A stretch of DNA of 64,000 nucleotides, from NCBI GenBank assembly GCA_945910005.1, contig OX246744.1, positions 7,026,619 through 7,090,618 on the forward strand. The letters are read 5' to 3'. This document shows positions 35,226 through 48,407 of this stretch, piece after piece. Below the pieces are notes generated by a model. That model had not been told where the DNA came from. It ran no database searches and saw nothing but the letters and a program-made list of their open reading frames with translations. How positions within the stretch are numbered: the first letter of the stretch is position 1; each line of letters begins with the position of its first letter. A program made the translations under genes and the position numbers. Source of the stretch: Isoperla grammatica (lineage: Eukaryota > Arthropoda > Insecta > Plecoptera > Perlodidae).

Positions 35226-35870
35226 AGTACGTCTTTAAACATCAAATACGCTTAATATGTTTAGTATTGTTCGGCGAACACTATATGACAAAACAGTGGT
35301 TTTAGTTAGAGTAGAAACCAATTTCCTCTCCAACATTTTCCAGAAATGTAATATTCACTGATTTAGCGTTAATTAAGACCGTCATTCCGTCTTTAAACAT
35401 CAAATCAAATAGGCTTGATATGTTTAATAATTGTTTGGCGAACACTATAGGGCATTAGCAACACCAAAAGACAACAATGAAACAAATGAATTGAATCGAT
35501 GGACAAACAAAAGCTGTCAAAAAAATTTCTTCTGATTTTGGAAAACAAAACAAAACAAAAAACAAACAAATACACATACAAAACTTTCACTTAGACGTTG
35601 TCTATCATTAAAAGTTTTAAATGGCGAGCAGTTACTATTAGATTGCTACACTTGTTTTTATTTGTATGGTTGCAATTTTATTATTTTGACAGGTGATGGT
35701 TTGTCCATCAGTTCAATTCATTTGTTTCATTGTTGTCTTTTGGTGTTGCCGCTAGGCGGAGATCAAGAGGACCTTGGGTGTTGCTAGTGCCCTTGGTTTT
35801 AGTTAGAGTAAAAAACAGTTTTCTCTCTAACATTTTCCACAAATGCGTTAATTAAGACCGTCATTCCGCA
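35226..35870. repeat. Local duplication, one copy holding a family B MITE
   Basis: GTCTTTAAACATCAAATACG to GACCGTCATTCCG is repeated at 35391 onward. In the second copy the MITE 35448-35793 replaces the sequence after CGAACACTATA, and GGTTTTAGTTAGAGTA resumes after it. Confidence 0.8.
35448..35793. mobile_element. Family B MITE, copy 5, with a 27-bp N insertion
   Basis: TAGGGCATTAGCAACACC to TTGCTAGTGCCC. Near the right end GGTGTTGC is duplicated (35742-35749, 35777-35784) around 27 bp ending GAGGACCTTG, the family N tip. Confidence 0.85.
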
Positions 35871-36289
35871 TACGAGTTGACTCGAGAATTAATGTTTTTA
35901 ACTCCAATACAGTATTATTAATCTCTCAACGAGCTACGTGCTCATCATTACGTCACACATCTGTGATCATCATGTGATATGACCTTCAGACAGACAGCCA
36001 AGCGAGTATGACGTCACATATGGAATAACTATCAGCGCAACTCATTAAAGATGATGAGAGCGATACTATGTTGCCAAAACAACATTTCCTTTCACAATCA
36101 CTCGGTAACTGTTTGATGCTCCAGTGTGTGTAAACAAACATAGCTAATATTGTGTTGACGGTAGCGGTTTGCTCAAACTCAAAGCACGAAACATTTACGG
36201 TATTTTATGGATATCTTGAGATCGCTTCAAGATATATTGAAAAAGTGATTGACGGGATTTGGTCTTATAACAAATAAGTAAAAAATATT
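35871..36289. other. No gene seen
   Basis: TGACGTCA at 36009-36016 is flanked by further TACGTCAC and GATCATCATGTGAT motifs. Otherwise plain. Confidence 0.45.
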
Positions 36290-36690
36290 TTAAGTGTTAC
36301 TATTGTTATTTCTGTAATGAATTCAATAATTTAGAATTAATTAATTTAATTGTAGAAATAAAAATCGTAACAATGTTGGGTTTTAGAGGAATTAATTCTG
36401 ACATAATCTTAGGTAATCGCATTTGGGGGAGGAGGGTGGGGGGGGGGGGGCCGAAGTTGCAGCTAGTCTAAGGCAGATATGCCTCCAATGAAATCAAAAT
36501 ATTTCAATTGTTTCTATTGTTATTTATGTAATGAATTCAATAGTTTATAATTAATTAATTTAATTGCAGAAATAAGAATCAAAACAAATTTGGGTGTTAA
36601 TTCTGACATAGTCTAAAGTAATGACATTTGCGGGGGGAGGGGGAGAAGTTGCAGATGTGCCCCCCCTTCAATATCAGAGAAGTACCAAAT
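36290..36690. repeat. Two tandem copies (about 210 bp) with G runs
   Basis: GTAATGAATTCAATARTTTA, AATTAATTTAATTGYAGAAA and ATTCTGACATARTCTWARGT occur in both, each followed by a G-rich run (about 36424-36450 and 36631-36646). Confidence 0.8.
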
Positions 36691-39600
36691 TAAGTATTTG
36701 TTGTTGAACAGAATCGTAACCCCAAAAAACCCAGAGAATTTCGATGAGAAAAAATAATTACATTTTTCATTATCTTGTTTTTTCGATTCACGACTAAAAT
36801 CATCCTTGAAAATATTTGTTTTAAAATCATAAAAACTATTGTGCGCGTTTGTTCACCCCTGAAGCTCACACCAAGAACCGTTCCGTATCCCGTCTGTACA
36901 CCCCTCCCTGGCCCTAACCACTTGTTCATCGTTTGGGGAGGGTCCTAGGTCGACGACACAGCGGGCTATGAAAATGTCCGGGACCCGCTTTGGCTTCCAC
37001 CCCCTATCCTAGGCCGAGGTTTCCCGGTCGTGCTATCACACATACCTCGACTCGAAGTCGTTCGACCGAGAAATCGAAACACACACACACACTCTCTCAC
37101 TCACTCCCTCTCACTCTCCCAATGTTTGGCACAACTCCCCACACGCAAAGGCCAACACGAAAGACAAAGAATTATAAATAGATTTTATATAATATTAAAG
37201 GCATGTGAATCACGAGTTGCATGGGCACCTAGCTGGCGTTTATACAGAGATGAATGGAAAGTGGGACAAACATAACCTCAAAATATAATTTAGGATAATT
37301 GTTAATCGATAAATTTGAGAGGGGACTCCGAAAAAAAAACAATGGAGTTTTAGTCCCGTCGGAAACAGATCGAAGGGAAAGTTATTTACGTCTATTTATA
37401 GAGAAGAAACAGATGTGAGTTTCCGATAAGGTAGTTTACGAGAAGGAGAATGGTTTAAGCCTAGATTTGATCGGTCCAATTTGATTGTTAATAACGTCGA
37501 AAAAAAAGTAAACATGTTGTTAAAAGATGGGTAGGTGGGCGTGTGATTACGTATGATACACATCTGGGACTGACATTTTAGAAAGTGACATTTAAGGGGG
37601 AGTGGCTGGACTTGAATGTCAGTCGCCCTTTTAAATTACGGATTTGCTAAACTAGGCCCTACGGTCTGACAGGAGAATGTGTTTTGAAAGGTGCAGCGTG
37701 TCGGCTCACTGCTCGAGACTAGTCCTTCCACGTTGGACGTGAAAAACATTTAGTAATCAATAGAAAACAATAAATGGCTGGGCCTATTTCGACAAGGGAA
37801 ATGTGATTGATTTTGAGACTAGGCCTACTAGACCTCGACTGTGTTTGATACAGGCCAGGTACTTCAGTCAGTGCGAGAGTCAAATAAACATCTTAGTGAT
37901 ATTTGAGGAAGGTATTAGAGCGTATATAGACATATTTCGTAAATATTTACTTACCTAATACGGACAAAATCCATAGTTCAGCAACCTGTGGGACCTTCGC
38001 TGCACACGATATGAGCCCGGGTAGTCACTAAACACAATCACTTGTCACTAGAAAACATTTGTTTTAGAAAGACTAGATTGAAGCACTATTCCTAGAATGA
38101 AATATACACCGGTAGACTGTTTAATTAGTCTTGAAACATAGAAAAATGTTCTGTGAAGACAACAAAGTGTTTGCGAACTACATGTTGAATCGCTACGACC
38201 AAGCAGACGACATTTACAACGCCTACTGGATACCTGCTTTGAGAGAGCAACTTCGATTATCTGCTTTTTAGTTGTCAAATGCGAGAACTGTGCAAATATG
38301 TTGAATGTAAATATGTTTATTCTTTTTATCGGCATTTATAAACATTTACTTGTCATTAATGAGGTGGCGTAAGGCTTAAATCATAAATCTGAGAAAGATC
38401 ACAACAACAACTGAACTGGGATGATTTCAATTTCGTCATAGCTAGCGCTACCTATTAGCAATAAAATAAACCAGTAGGTAGACATGTCGGTAACATGCAG
38501 ACTACCTTGCCGATAAACACTTTTCAGCGCAATATTCAACTGGTTTATCGTTTTTAGCCAGTTCTACAGACTTGCTTGGTTATTTAGGTTTGTAGGACTC
38601 TCGCGTTTCTTTGTCCCAATGCAGCTACACCGCTAGTCGTTTCTTTGTCCGGTGTAGCTGCATAGATGCAGGATATGCAGCACCAGCTCCCAAGCAGGTG
38701 GGAGCGTTGTAATGCAAGGAAGTTACCGCCAAGTTTAGATATTGTCACATATTACGATGAAAGAAGCGTTTACTGTTGATTTGTTATTATAAAATAGACA
38801 TTAAATGTGATTTAGAATGGTTCTCAACAATGTACACTAAGCCTAGTACATGTGCTTGTATTTTAAAACACGTATAAATTTGAAAGTGTTGCACTACTTG
38901 CAAAACTGCGTTTCCTTGTATCTACGCAGGGTAGCTTGCACAGCCTGCATTGTCGCGTAGTTCCTGTTCACACTGCCAACTTACACCACAATTATATGCA
39001 GGACAAAGAAACAAACCAGAATGGACGGGTGACCCAAAGCAGTGGCGTAACTAGGGGGTGGGGGGGGGGGGGGGGGCTAGGAGGGGGTTGAAACTGACTG
39101 CATAGTTTCGTTGCACTGCCAGCGACCATGTAGATTCATGGCGTGCTGATACAATTCATTCTACCTTGTTTACGTGAGTGACGCTGACGTAGCTGACAAC
39201 GGGGCGAGGTCGCATCTCCACATAAGTGGAGGTGATTGTGTGAGATTGAGGAGTGCAGGGTTCCCAACAAAAAAGTAAAAAAAAAAACACAATTTCCCTG
39301 ACCAATTGTTTAATGTCTCTCTGACCAATTCGCTAGGCGTTACACTTCAAAATAAGCTAGCACATGATTTTAGTGATTAAAAATTAAAATATAACATTTT
39401 ATTACTGATACTATTCTACTCTATTATTACAATATTACACAAATACAGAACATTATAAACAGATTATGATTTTTTTAAATATGGCCTCCTTCTCCCCCTA
39501 GCCACACCCGTTCGCGCACTTTGAATACTGGCAACACTAGAAACTGATAGAAACAAATTTCACCGACATACTAGCATTTTTGCTCATTTCGCTGACTTTC

Positions 39601-40201
39601 CCTTGCTGGTTTTTATTTCCCTGACTTTCTAGGTTGTTGGAAACCCTTGAAGTAAAACACGGTCGTTTTGGCCCTATATTATAGCCGACCGCACACTAGA
39701 AGTATTCACCTTATTTTGCCTGTAAGGCTCTGCCCCCCCCCCCCCCCCCGTAATTATTTTTTGCTTGGAAAGATGACTGTGTCCAGTCCCTCCAACTCAA
39801 GTTTAAAATAGGTATGGCAACACTACCCCCCAAACCAATTAGAATTACGCATGGTCATGGCTTGTGAGAAATTGACTGTGATAAAAATAATCGACGAGGT
39901 GTCAATTAACTAACTGTTCACTGAACTGTTTAGAAAACAATTACTCTTCTAGAATACCATGTGGGTCTGCCTTCGAGTACGGATGTACATACGTGATGTT
40001 TGTGTGCGTGTTGTGCAATCTACTAACCAGACCCCCCCCCCTCAAACCTTACACAAGATTTAATTTCATTACTGTTAACTATGCTGACAGTTTTTTTTTT
40101 TTTTTAAATTAAGTAATGTGCCAGTTGGTGCTGTTTTTTCACCATTGTAGAAGTCTTGTATGTCTTCAAAATGTGGCATGTTGCGACGGCTGTAAGTATT
40201 T
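36691..40201. other. No gene; hairpin at 38606-39015 and G/C runs
   Basis: TTTCTTTGTCC at about 38606 is answered by GGACAAAGAAA at about 39001-39012, with a GCAGCTACACCG hairpin between; this may be a TIR element. CAGTGGCGTAACTAGGGGG at 39040 followed by a long G run looks like another element tip, partner not found. C runs lie at 39734-39751 and 40030-40039. Chance frames only. Confidence 0.5.
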
Positions 40202-40644
40202 GTTGGAATTCATAGTAGTCCCCTACCCCTAGGGGCGCTTGAGTTGCCAGGTAACAGTTTCTTGCATGTTATTTCCCATATTATAGAAACCTTCTTGGCT
40301 AAGGAATAAGTAAATGGTGACTTTGGAGCCATCCTAGCAACGAAGCACCCAATAAATTCAAAGTTGTTCTGAATCGACCTTGTTGATTCTGACATTTGTC
40401 CGCAGGTGTTCGCACTGCCCAATCACTGATTCTTATGTTTCGTATTTGAAATATCGATCTTTGATTGGTTATCGCTCACTCGTCGATGGTGTTCGAAGCC
40501 TACAGGGTTGGTTAAGTCACTTTAAATTTAAGTCCCCCACTGCAAATCAGTTTAGTTACTGAGTGGGTAGACTCTAAATGTGAATTTATTTATTTATTTT
40601 ATAGCAATAACGGGCGCCCCTAGGGGTAGGGGACAACTATGAAT
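40202..40644. mobile_element. Family A MITE with a nested SINE S
   Basis: GTTGGAATTCATAGTAGTCC opens it and GGGACAACTATGAAT closes it. The SINE (about 40283-40602) sits between TATAGAAA and TATAGCAA, a near-perfect 8-bp duplication. It lacks the tRNA head. Confidence 0.85.
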
Positions 40645-40689
40645 ATGGACTTAAGGGAAGTCTCGCTGAAAAAACCACACCAAATAAAC

Positions 40690-40990
40690 GTTTTTAATTA
40701 TATTTTGAGAACACTACACAATATTGAAAAAGCTACAAATGAGGGTGATGCGCTTTTGTAAGAACTAAAAACTGGACTAATAAAATAATTCCAAATATTA
40801 CAGTCATTACGGTTGTCGTTACGGAAGCCAATTAAAAATTAACAATTAATTGCTTTCCCTAATGACAACCGTAATGATCGCAATGTATGACATTTTATAA
40901 GTCCAGTTTTAATTCTTAATAAACCACATCACACTCAGTTGTCACTTATTCAATAATAAGTAGCATTCTCAAAATATAACCAAAACACCT
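40690..40990. mobile_element. Foldback element
   Basis: AATTATATTTTGAGAA is answered by TTCTCAAAATATAA, and inside CATTACGGTTGTCGTTACGG by TAATGACAACCGTAATG. Confidence 0.75.
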
Positions 40991-43900
40991 TAATTCGGAA
41001 AGGTTTTTACAACGAGTTAACAGGAAAACATACGAAGAAAAACAAAATACAATAATGACAAACTTTATTCTTTCAAATATATCGTAGCCAATAAAACAAA
41101 CACGACAGCACAACAATAAAAATAGAGAGTCATACCTACGTCACATATTGAAGACATGAGCAATATATGTACGACCGTAAACAACAATGGAATGTCAGAA
41201 AACTCACAATTTACGCAATGAACATTCTCAAATGTAAACTAGATTACGCAGCAAGCGAGGCGGGATACAAACCACAACACACGTTACGTACTAAGCCAAA
41301 GGACTCGTTTGCTTTGAGGGTAGCTAACTCACAAGATCGCCTTCATTCTTACTGTAAAACATAGACTAAAAGTAATTGATCTTAATCTAGTTTGTAAATC
41401 AGTTTTATAAATGAAGAGGAATTATTAAATAAATAAATATAGAACACTATTACATCTTAATTAAACAAAGCAACAGCATAACAGCTTTAAAATTACTACA
41501 AAATGCAGTTCTTTTGGATTCTGATAGCAATACATACGTGAACACGTAAAGCCGAATCATGTAATACGTATTTTACGTGTTCAAACATGACTTCTTATTT
41601 TTAAATAGTGACATAAATACAAGAAGCACTTTTTTGCTATTTCTACATCTAGTGACATACTTGAACTAGACTGTCAATAAACTGGTCTTCGGATGAATTT
41701 AAACAATGAAGGCACACAAGTTGTCACCTAGATGAAAATAACATGAATGTAAATAAGAAAAAGCTACAAGGCTGCTTTCAAATTTGATTAGAAACTAACG
41801 TAAATATTATTCTATAAATCGGGCATGGTAGAGCAATGCTGCCGTACTTACGACCAGTTTAAAAACGTCTGCGTTAAAACTTTTCATGAATTCGGCACCG
41901 GAACTTGAAACTTTTACTTTTAAAGAAAACAAGACCAACGAACCCAACTCTATTATACGTTTATCACAAACTGACATCCCTTAACCCCACCCGGCCTCTA
42001 GTATTCTAGTTGAAACGATCTACCCTACTATGGTCCCGTTATACATTTGTGGACGCAGTGGCAGGCATAATATTTAACTTGAGCAACGATCAGATACGTT
42101 CCGCAACTTGCTAGAACAATCCCCAGATCCTACCGTACACCTACACCAACCCCCTTGATCCAAATTTGATAAACTACAACTTTTACAGTAGTATTTAAAC
42201 TGTTTATATCGGAGTTAGGTAGTTTTTACTTTCGATCGAGTACGTCGTTATAAGAACAAATAATTCACACCAAATCCGTATGGGATGAAAAGAAACACAT
42301 TTTTTACGTGGTGACATTCGATCTTTATTCTTTATTTTTAGCTACTTTTTTAGCTTCTACGTGTGATAGCCTTTTTAGGGTACTTTAAATAGTCTTTATC
42401 AGTGACACGACCACAATCTATGGAAAACTAATTGCAAAATAGGCCCATGTTTTAAATTTATGTGTCGCCCCAACGTAAATTTGTTAACACAAAAAACCGA
42501 TAAACCCTCTTTATTTACATGGATTCGCAACAATATTCTTCCACACACCAGAATTAACGAAGTTATTTTTTTATAGCGTTTACCTCGAAAGAGTCACTTT
42601 CCCCAAGGGTTGGCAAACCTGGAGACATCTAGCACACTGCGAACGCACCTCTCCACAACTATCGTGAATGCCTGCACGTTGCGTACAGTCTGTTCTTTCC
42701 GCTAAAGTCAGTACAGTCGACTACAAAAGCATTGTTCACTTTAAAAACGGCGTAGACGAACGTAACGTTTGTGGTTTGCATCCCTGCACGTCACGACCCT
42801 AAATACACAAACTTATGAGTAATGGTAAATACACTACACTAGAGATAATACAATATAAGATAATGCCCCAGAAAATTAAAAAATACATACACATAAAATG
42901 CCTATCTTATCTTGACTAGCATCATAATTTATTATCATGTATAACACAACAACTACGTTTCTACCTTTTTTTTTTAGACAAATGAGACAAAGTTAACAAC
43001 GGTTTAATTTCAAATTCACTTCCACTTACAAGGCAGCTGCTGAAAAACACGTATTTCATCAAAATCGAAAATTTCATTCAGAACACCTGAATCGACTTTT
43101 TCAACGACGTAAGTAATGTCTATTTTCTTTAGTATATATTCGATAACGATTGGCATTAAAATTGATTAAAGTCGAGATTCTATTGTTTTGTAATACATTT
43201 CGAACGTCGAGCTCACTTTCGTTCGGAATCGTTACAATATATTATTTATTACATTAGGTAGCTTGCGTGAGTTTGAGTGCATCATTTACCTATCTATAGG
43301 TAACTAAAGAATCGATATACGTACGTAAACGGTTCTTGGAGGGTGCCCTTAAAAACCTCTCTGCCAATTTGGTGTTAATTTAAATCAAATCCAATGTAAA
43401 TTAATTCCACTTTGTGAAACTTTATAATATGTATTTACAATAAAAGCGATTAACGATTATATAAACCCTGAAAATGTCAAGTGCCACTGTTGGTACCGTG
43501 GCATAGCCTCCGCCTTCTATTCGATATATTTAGATCTGTCCATACTAGTAGCTAAATAAGGATATACCACCTTAACATTATATAAATATTATTACAATAA
43601 ATTGTAAAAGAAATACCAGTATAGATACAATTTTAAACTAAAGAGCTTACTTTGGATAAACTAATATAGTATCCTAAAAAGTGCTTACTTACCTACATTC
43701 TATCAAATACTATACATTAAAATTATGTGAAATTATTATATATGCCTAGATAAGCTCTTAGGGGGCTACGTTTCCTACTGACTTGTTTACAGTAATGGTA
43801 TAATATAAGCAATCCACCAAACCAACTAAAAACATTGGACAATACTAAAGGCCGCCTGCTAGACGCATACATTACATAATATCATATCACTGGTTTCTTC

Positions 43901-46900
43901 TTTCAATAGTTCGATTAGTAGCCGGTCGCGTGTAAAGAGCTCAACGGGGGAGGGAGTAAGACCATTGAGTGTTAAGTGTAGGGTAGTGAAAAAACACCAG
44001 AGGCCGTTTGTCTACTGCTTCGCACAGTCAATGTACGCCAGCAGAATATGGGCGCACGCACGGTGAAACAAACGTAGCAACGTTTATCCGATACCTTAGA
44101 ATGATATCGTTACGTATATGTTGCGCTGTCACTGTGCAAGCGTCTAAATTCTTCTAGAGGTAGACGAACAGCCACTGGAATTGTGACTCTACCCTACACT
44201 AAACACTCAGCGGTAAGACGCTAAATATAGTTTTCCAAAAATCGGCGTAGAGATTAGCGGAGCGACGTCAAGCTAGCTTTGTCTTGACATTCGCATTCAC
44301 TACACTTGAAGCACTGGCAAACAGATGTAGTTGTTTAAAAATGGCCACCAAAAGCAGCCGTAACCTGCATTTTGTGGTTAACAGATTCAATTCGCTATTT
44401 AGGTCTACCGGTCTGTGAATATATCTAAAATAAAATAAATAAGGACGTAAATAAATTGAAAATGTGTTACGGGATAATAGAAAATTAAAAACCTAAAACC
44501 TACATTAAATAACAAAATGAAATCTGGAGTTCGTTTAAATCCTATCTCTTGTCGTATTATTAATTTACGTAAAGCACGATTAATTGCTTTGCTACGGTTC
44601 CATCCAAATCTGCACAAATAAACTCTCGTGTAACGCGTTCATTAACTTATTGATCCTTTAAGCCGTTAGTTTGGAATTGATTTCAGTTTTTACTTGCGCC
44701 AGTGACGTCCTTCGTAACTTTACATGCGCGCTATGCAAAGATCGGGCAATAACTTGGGCTACAGATCCATGTAGAATTCAGATCCATATTGCTGTCCTAA
44801 TATTTATTTAAATGTCTTAAAATAGAACATTTCTTGTTGAACACCAATCTCTTCCAAACCTTCATCACGAAAATTGACCAGCTAATAGAAAATTGCTTTT
44901 GCCAAACCTTCCTAAATAGTAAACATTTATAATATTACAAATTAGTAGATTCAAAATAAAAAACATATTCTCATATTATTGGACGAACGTAAAACGAAAG
45001 GGTCGGATCATACCGAGCATAACAAGTTTTTGGAATGTTTTCTTTTTCAAAATACGTAACAATATTTATTCTCGAAACAGCCCATATCGATCAATTTAAA
45101 CGTTTCGTAAAGCACGAAGCCCACTTGCTCAAAGCCATAATCGTTGCTTCTACAATCAGAGATTCGTAAATAAGTAAGAAGTGTCAAATTGTAAGCAGAT
45201 CAGATAGAATATAAATACATATCGGAAGATACTCAAGGACAGTTTTCATTAATTATATCTTGCGTTCGTATGTAAGATCATTCAAGACCGTTTATAACGT
45301 AATACATTCTTGCAATGTCCGGATACGTAAATCCGTTCCTTTAGCTCTTAAACCTGTCTACTCTATTTTAAAATAAAATACCTACACAGTAAACAATTGC
45401 CCGGCGATTCTTATGCTTCTAATCCCCGTTGTTGATCGTCTATTCCTAAATTTGGCGTTGCTGTTGTAATGTATACCCTATTCAATCCTATTAGTACAAC
45501 AACGAAGCAATGTATACACTGTAGACATAACTTTGCATAATTCTTAAAGAAGCACGAATGCAAACCTTTTCGGCGGTATGTAACGGACGGTCAACAGTTG
45601 CATTTTAAATCAACCAGACGAAACATACTAAAACATTTTAACTGTTAACGTTTAGTCTTGAGCGTCGGGATGGGTTACAAATGCTTGGTTTTAAACTATG
45701 ATAGCGATATTCACGATACTCCAGCCTATTCGCATCCATAGGGAAGCGCACGATTGCATCAATGGATCGCATTAACATTTAATGCATATCATCAATAATA
45801 TTATGAACATGTGCAACTATAGACCTTTCCATTATGCTTCTATGACAACTTTGCAAGTATGCTGGCACTTGAGTCTTTAAAAATAGGTATGTCCTATGAC
45901 GTTACGTCACAATCGTCTACAAATCGATCAGTCCTTAAGGCTAACCACCAACTAGGTAAGTCGGTACATGAACGCGTTTAGCGGAATTTGCGCACTCGTT
46001 AAATAAAAATGACTAATGACCGAAGGGAACGAAAACAAGTTAGTATCCGATTACAACCCCGTGGCCTGCGTACCTACCTAGATGATAAATTAATAGTAAA
46101 GAGTCTACAGAAAAATTAAAAAACGCACAACAGGCTCGATTACATGGAGAATGACGTTGGACTTCGGATCTATTCTCAGTTCAATCTTCATATTATAAAC
46201 ACTTCCTGACAAGGATCGGATTTGTTCAATTCATAGTACGAGAGTGACCAAGGATAGAATCCAACGATAGGTAAACGCAAACGAGAATCGAGCTAGATTC
46301 TATTTCGTCTCGATCCCAATATTCTCACTTCTAGCATCTAAACGGGGCTATTGTAAAAAGAAAACGCGCTGTGTTCGTACAGTCTTAGAATAAAAAGCCT
46401 CTCTCTTATTTTAAAAAGTTTTAGCTATAAATTTACATCAAAGCAATGTGTTTTACCACCCAATCTAAAAAAAAAAAAAAAAAAAAACTGAACAATTAGA
46501 GATTATTTGAATAATTTACAAGAAAAATGAATGGTTAAGAAATGTCTGCCTCCAGCTCTTAGTGTTAAATTACAAATTTAGTTTTAAAATGAAACAAGAA
46601 ATTACTAAAAACTAATACAGTAGAACGTACCTCTTCCTTAAATCATTACCGTATGGTAATAATTATTTCTTAATCGCTCAGTCCATCAACGTGCCAAGCA
46701 AGTACGATTTTCTTTAACATTCATACAAATAAACTCTTATATACTGAGTGGAACTAAAAAACAAATGGAAAAAAAAACGTAATTCGACAAGTTACAACAA
46801 AATATCGAGAGTAATACGCCACTAAAATTGGGGGAGACAAAATATTTTTACACGTATGGTGAGACCACATTTTAATTCCACTCTCTATAAATTTAATTGT

Positions 46901-47161
46901 ATGAAGGGACATTTAAGAAAACCACATTTGCTCCAGGTGGAAAGTTTCTTCCAATCACAATGTTCCACGGACAAACGAACTACAAGGGTTTTTCCGTAAC
47001 TGGAGAACTCGCAGATCTACAATTTGCTGAAATTTCTCTGTAAGAAATAAATACAACTGAACTTGATGATGAAGAAGACGAAGATTACGAAGAAATACTT
47101 ACACACGAAGCGTAACTTTGCGGAGAAATGGGAGTGTTCAAGATATTTACTAAAACAAGTA
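40991..47161. other. About 6 kb without recognisable repeats or genes
   Basis: None of the repeat families of this window is found here, and no frame is longer than 70 codons. Sequence is AT-rich with many TACGTA or ACGT steps. It lies downstream of HECW on the gene's strand, with minus-strand AATAAA and two TGTAAATA (Pumilio-type) motifs (about 43432 and 42513). A very long 3' UTR or a conserved non-coding block is possible. Confidence 0.5.
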
Positions 47162-47987
47162 CAGTCAAACCCGTCTAAAACGTTCCCTTTCATTACGTTT
47201 TCCCGCTGATGACGTCCAAAATTATAGGTCTTGAAAATACATCCACAAGTGTAATGTTAAAATTACCCGTGCAAAACGTTCCCGTACGTTACGTTTTCCC
47301 GCCTAATACGCGAAAATAACCATCGATTTATGTCTTGCTTGTCCGTGAGATACGTTTTCACCAATCTCTGGCATGGGACATAGTTCTCGATCCACATTTG
47401 TAGCGACGTTACAAAAGATAACGTTCGTGTAGCAGGTACCGGCCTCCCACTGCACGTGTGTTGTGCATCATCTGCGCATGCGCGGGCCGCCCAAGGTCAA
47501 GTCTACGTGAAGACTGCAGGGTAGGCGCAGCTGCCAGTCAGTCTTTGGTTACTGACATTCTTTCATTGGCCGGCCGCCGGCTAAAGTGTTGGTCGCTTGG
47601 AGGGTGAGGGGGGGAGGGGGGTGCGATGAAAGGAGTTGGACCAGCTGGCAGTTGCCTGCCAACCAAGGCCACCCGCTAGCGCCTAGACAAAGCTTGCGAC
47701 TGTCGGCCGGGAGAGGGGGGGGGGGGGGGGCAGGCGGCTCACTGTCTGAACACAACCCTGATCCCTGCACCCCCTTGCCCGCCCGCATTCCACAGTTCAT
47801 CACGTGCGACGTTGGTAATTTCACACTAGTTCATTGCCCCCTGGGTGCCCTTAGGCACAGATGATGTTTTGACACACAAGCGACCACCAAAATAGTTAAA
47901 AATAAATGTTGGTTTTTGATACGTTTTCCCCCAAGATACGTTTAATTTAAGGTGTCACTTCGAAAACGTATTAGGCGGGTTTGACTG
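47162..47987. mobile_element. 826-bp pogo/Tigger-like element with GC-rich core
   Basis: CAGTCAAACCCGTCTAAAAC and GTATTAGGCGGGTTTGACTG are inverted ends flanked by TA (47160-47161, 47988-47989). CAGTCAAACC tips with TA duplication fit pogo/Tigger elements. The core holds TGCGCATGCGCG (an NRF-1-type site, about 47471) and G runs. No transposase. Confidence 0.82.
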
Positions 47988-48407
47988 TAATGCCAAATCC
48001 TGGGTCCTCTAACTAGTTAGTTCACAAAATCAACCACAGAGGGCTCTAGTATGGAGCGAACGAGAAATTCTATTTCAACTCGATCCCAATCCATTCCTTC
48101 CATTTAAATCGGACTATGGTAACAAAATTTGCCCACAACATCTTGGAATCGTAGTCCATAGCACTAGAAACATACAAAGCTCTGCAGAACTCGATTCAAA
48201 CGTAGGACGTACTAATATCTTTGGCAAGTGATTCCTTCAAGTCTTTCGATCTACGGTACGTCGCGCAGGCGGCCATTCCACCTCTCGCAGGAGTACCAAC
48301 TAAACACTAATAAAACCGTCGAGAGATAGCGCCGTAGCATTGTAGATACAATTCAAATATTTAACAATTTCAGCGCTAAACATTACCTTTGTTCATCTGG
48401 TTTAGGG
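47988..48407. other. No gene seen
   Basis: Repeat-free sequence similar in character to 40991-47161. Confidence 0.45.
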
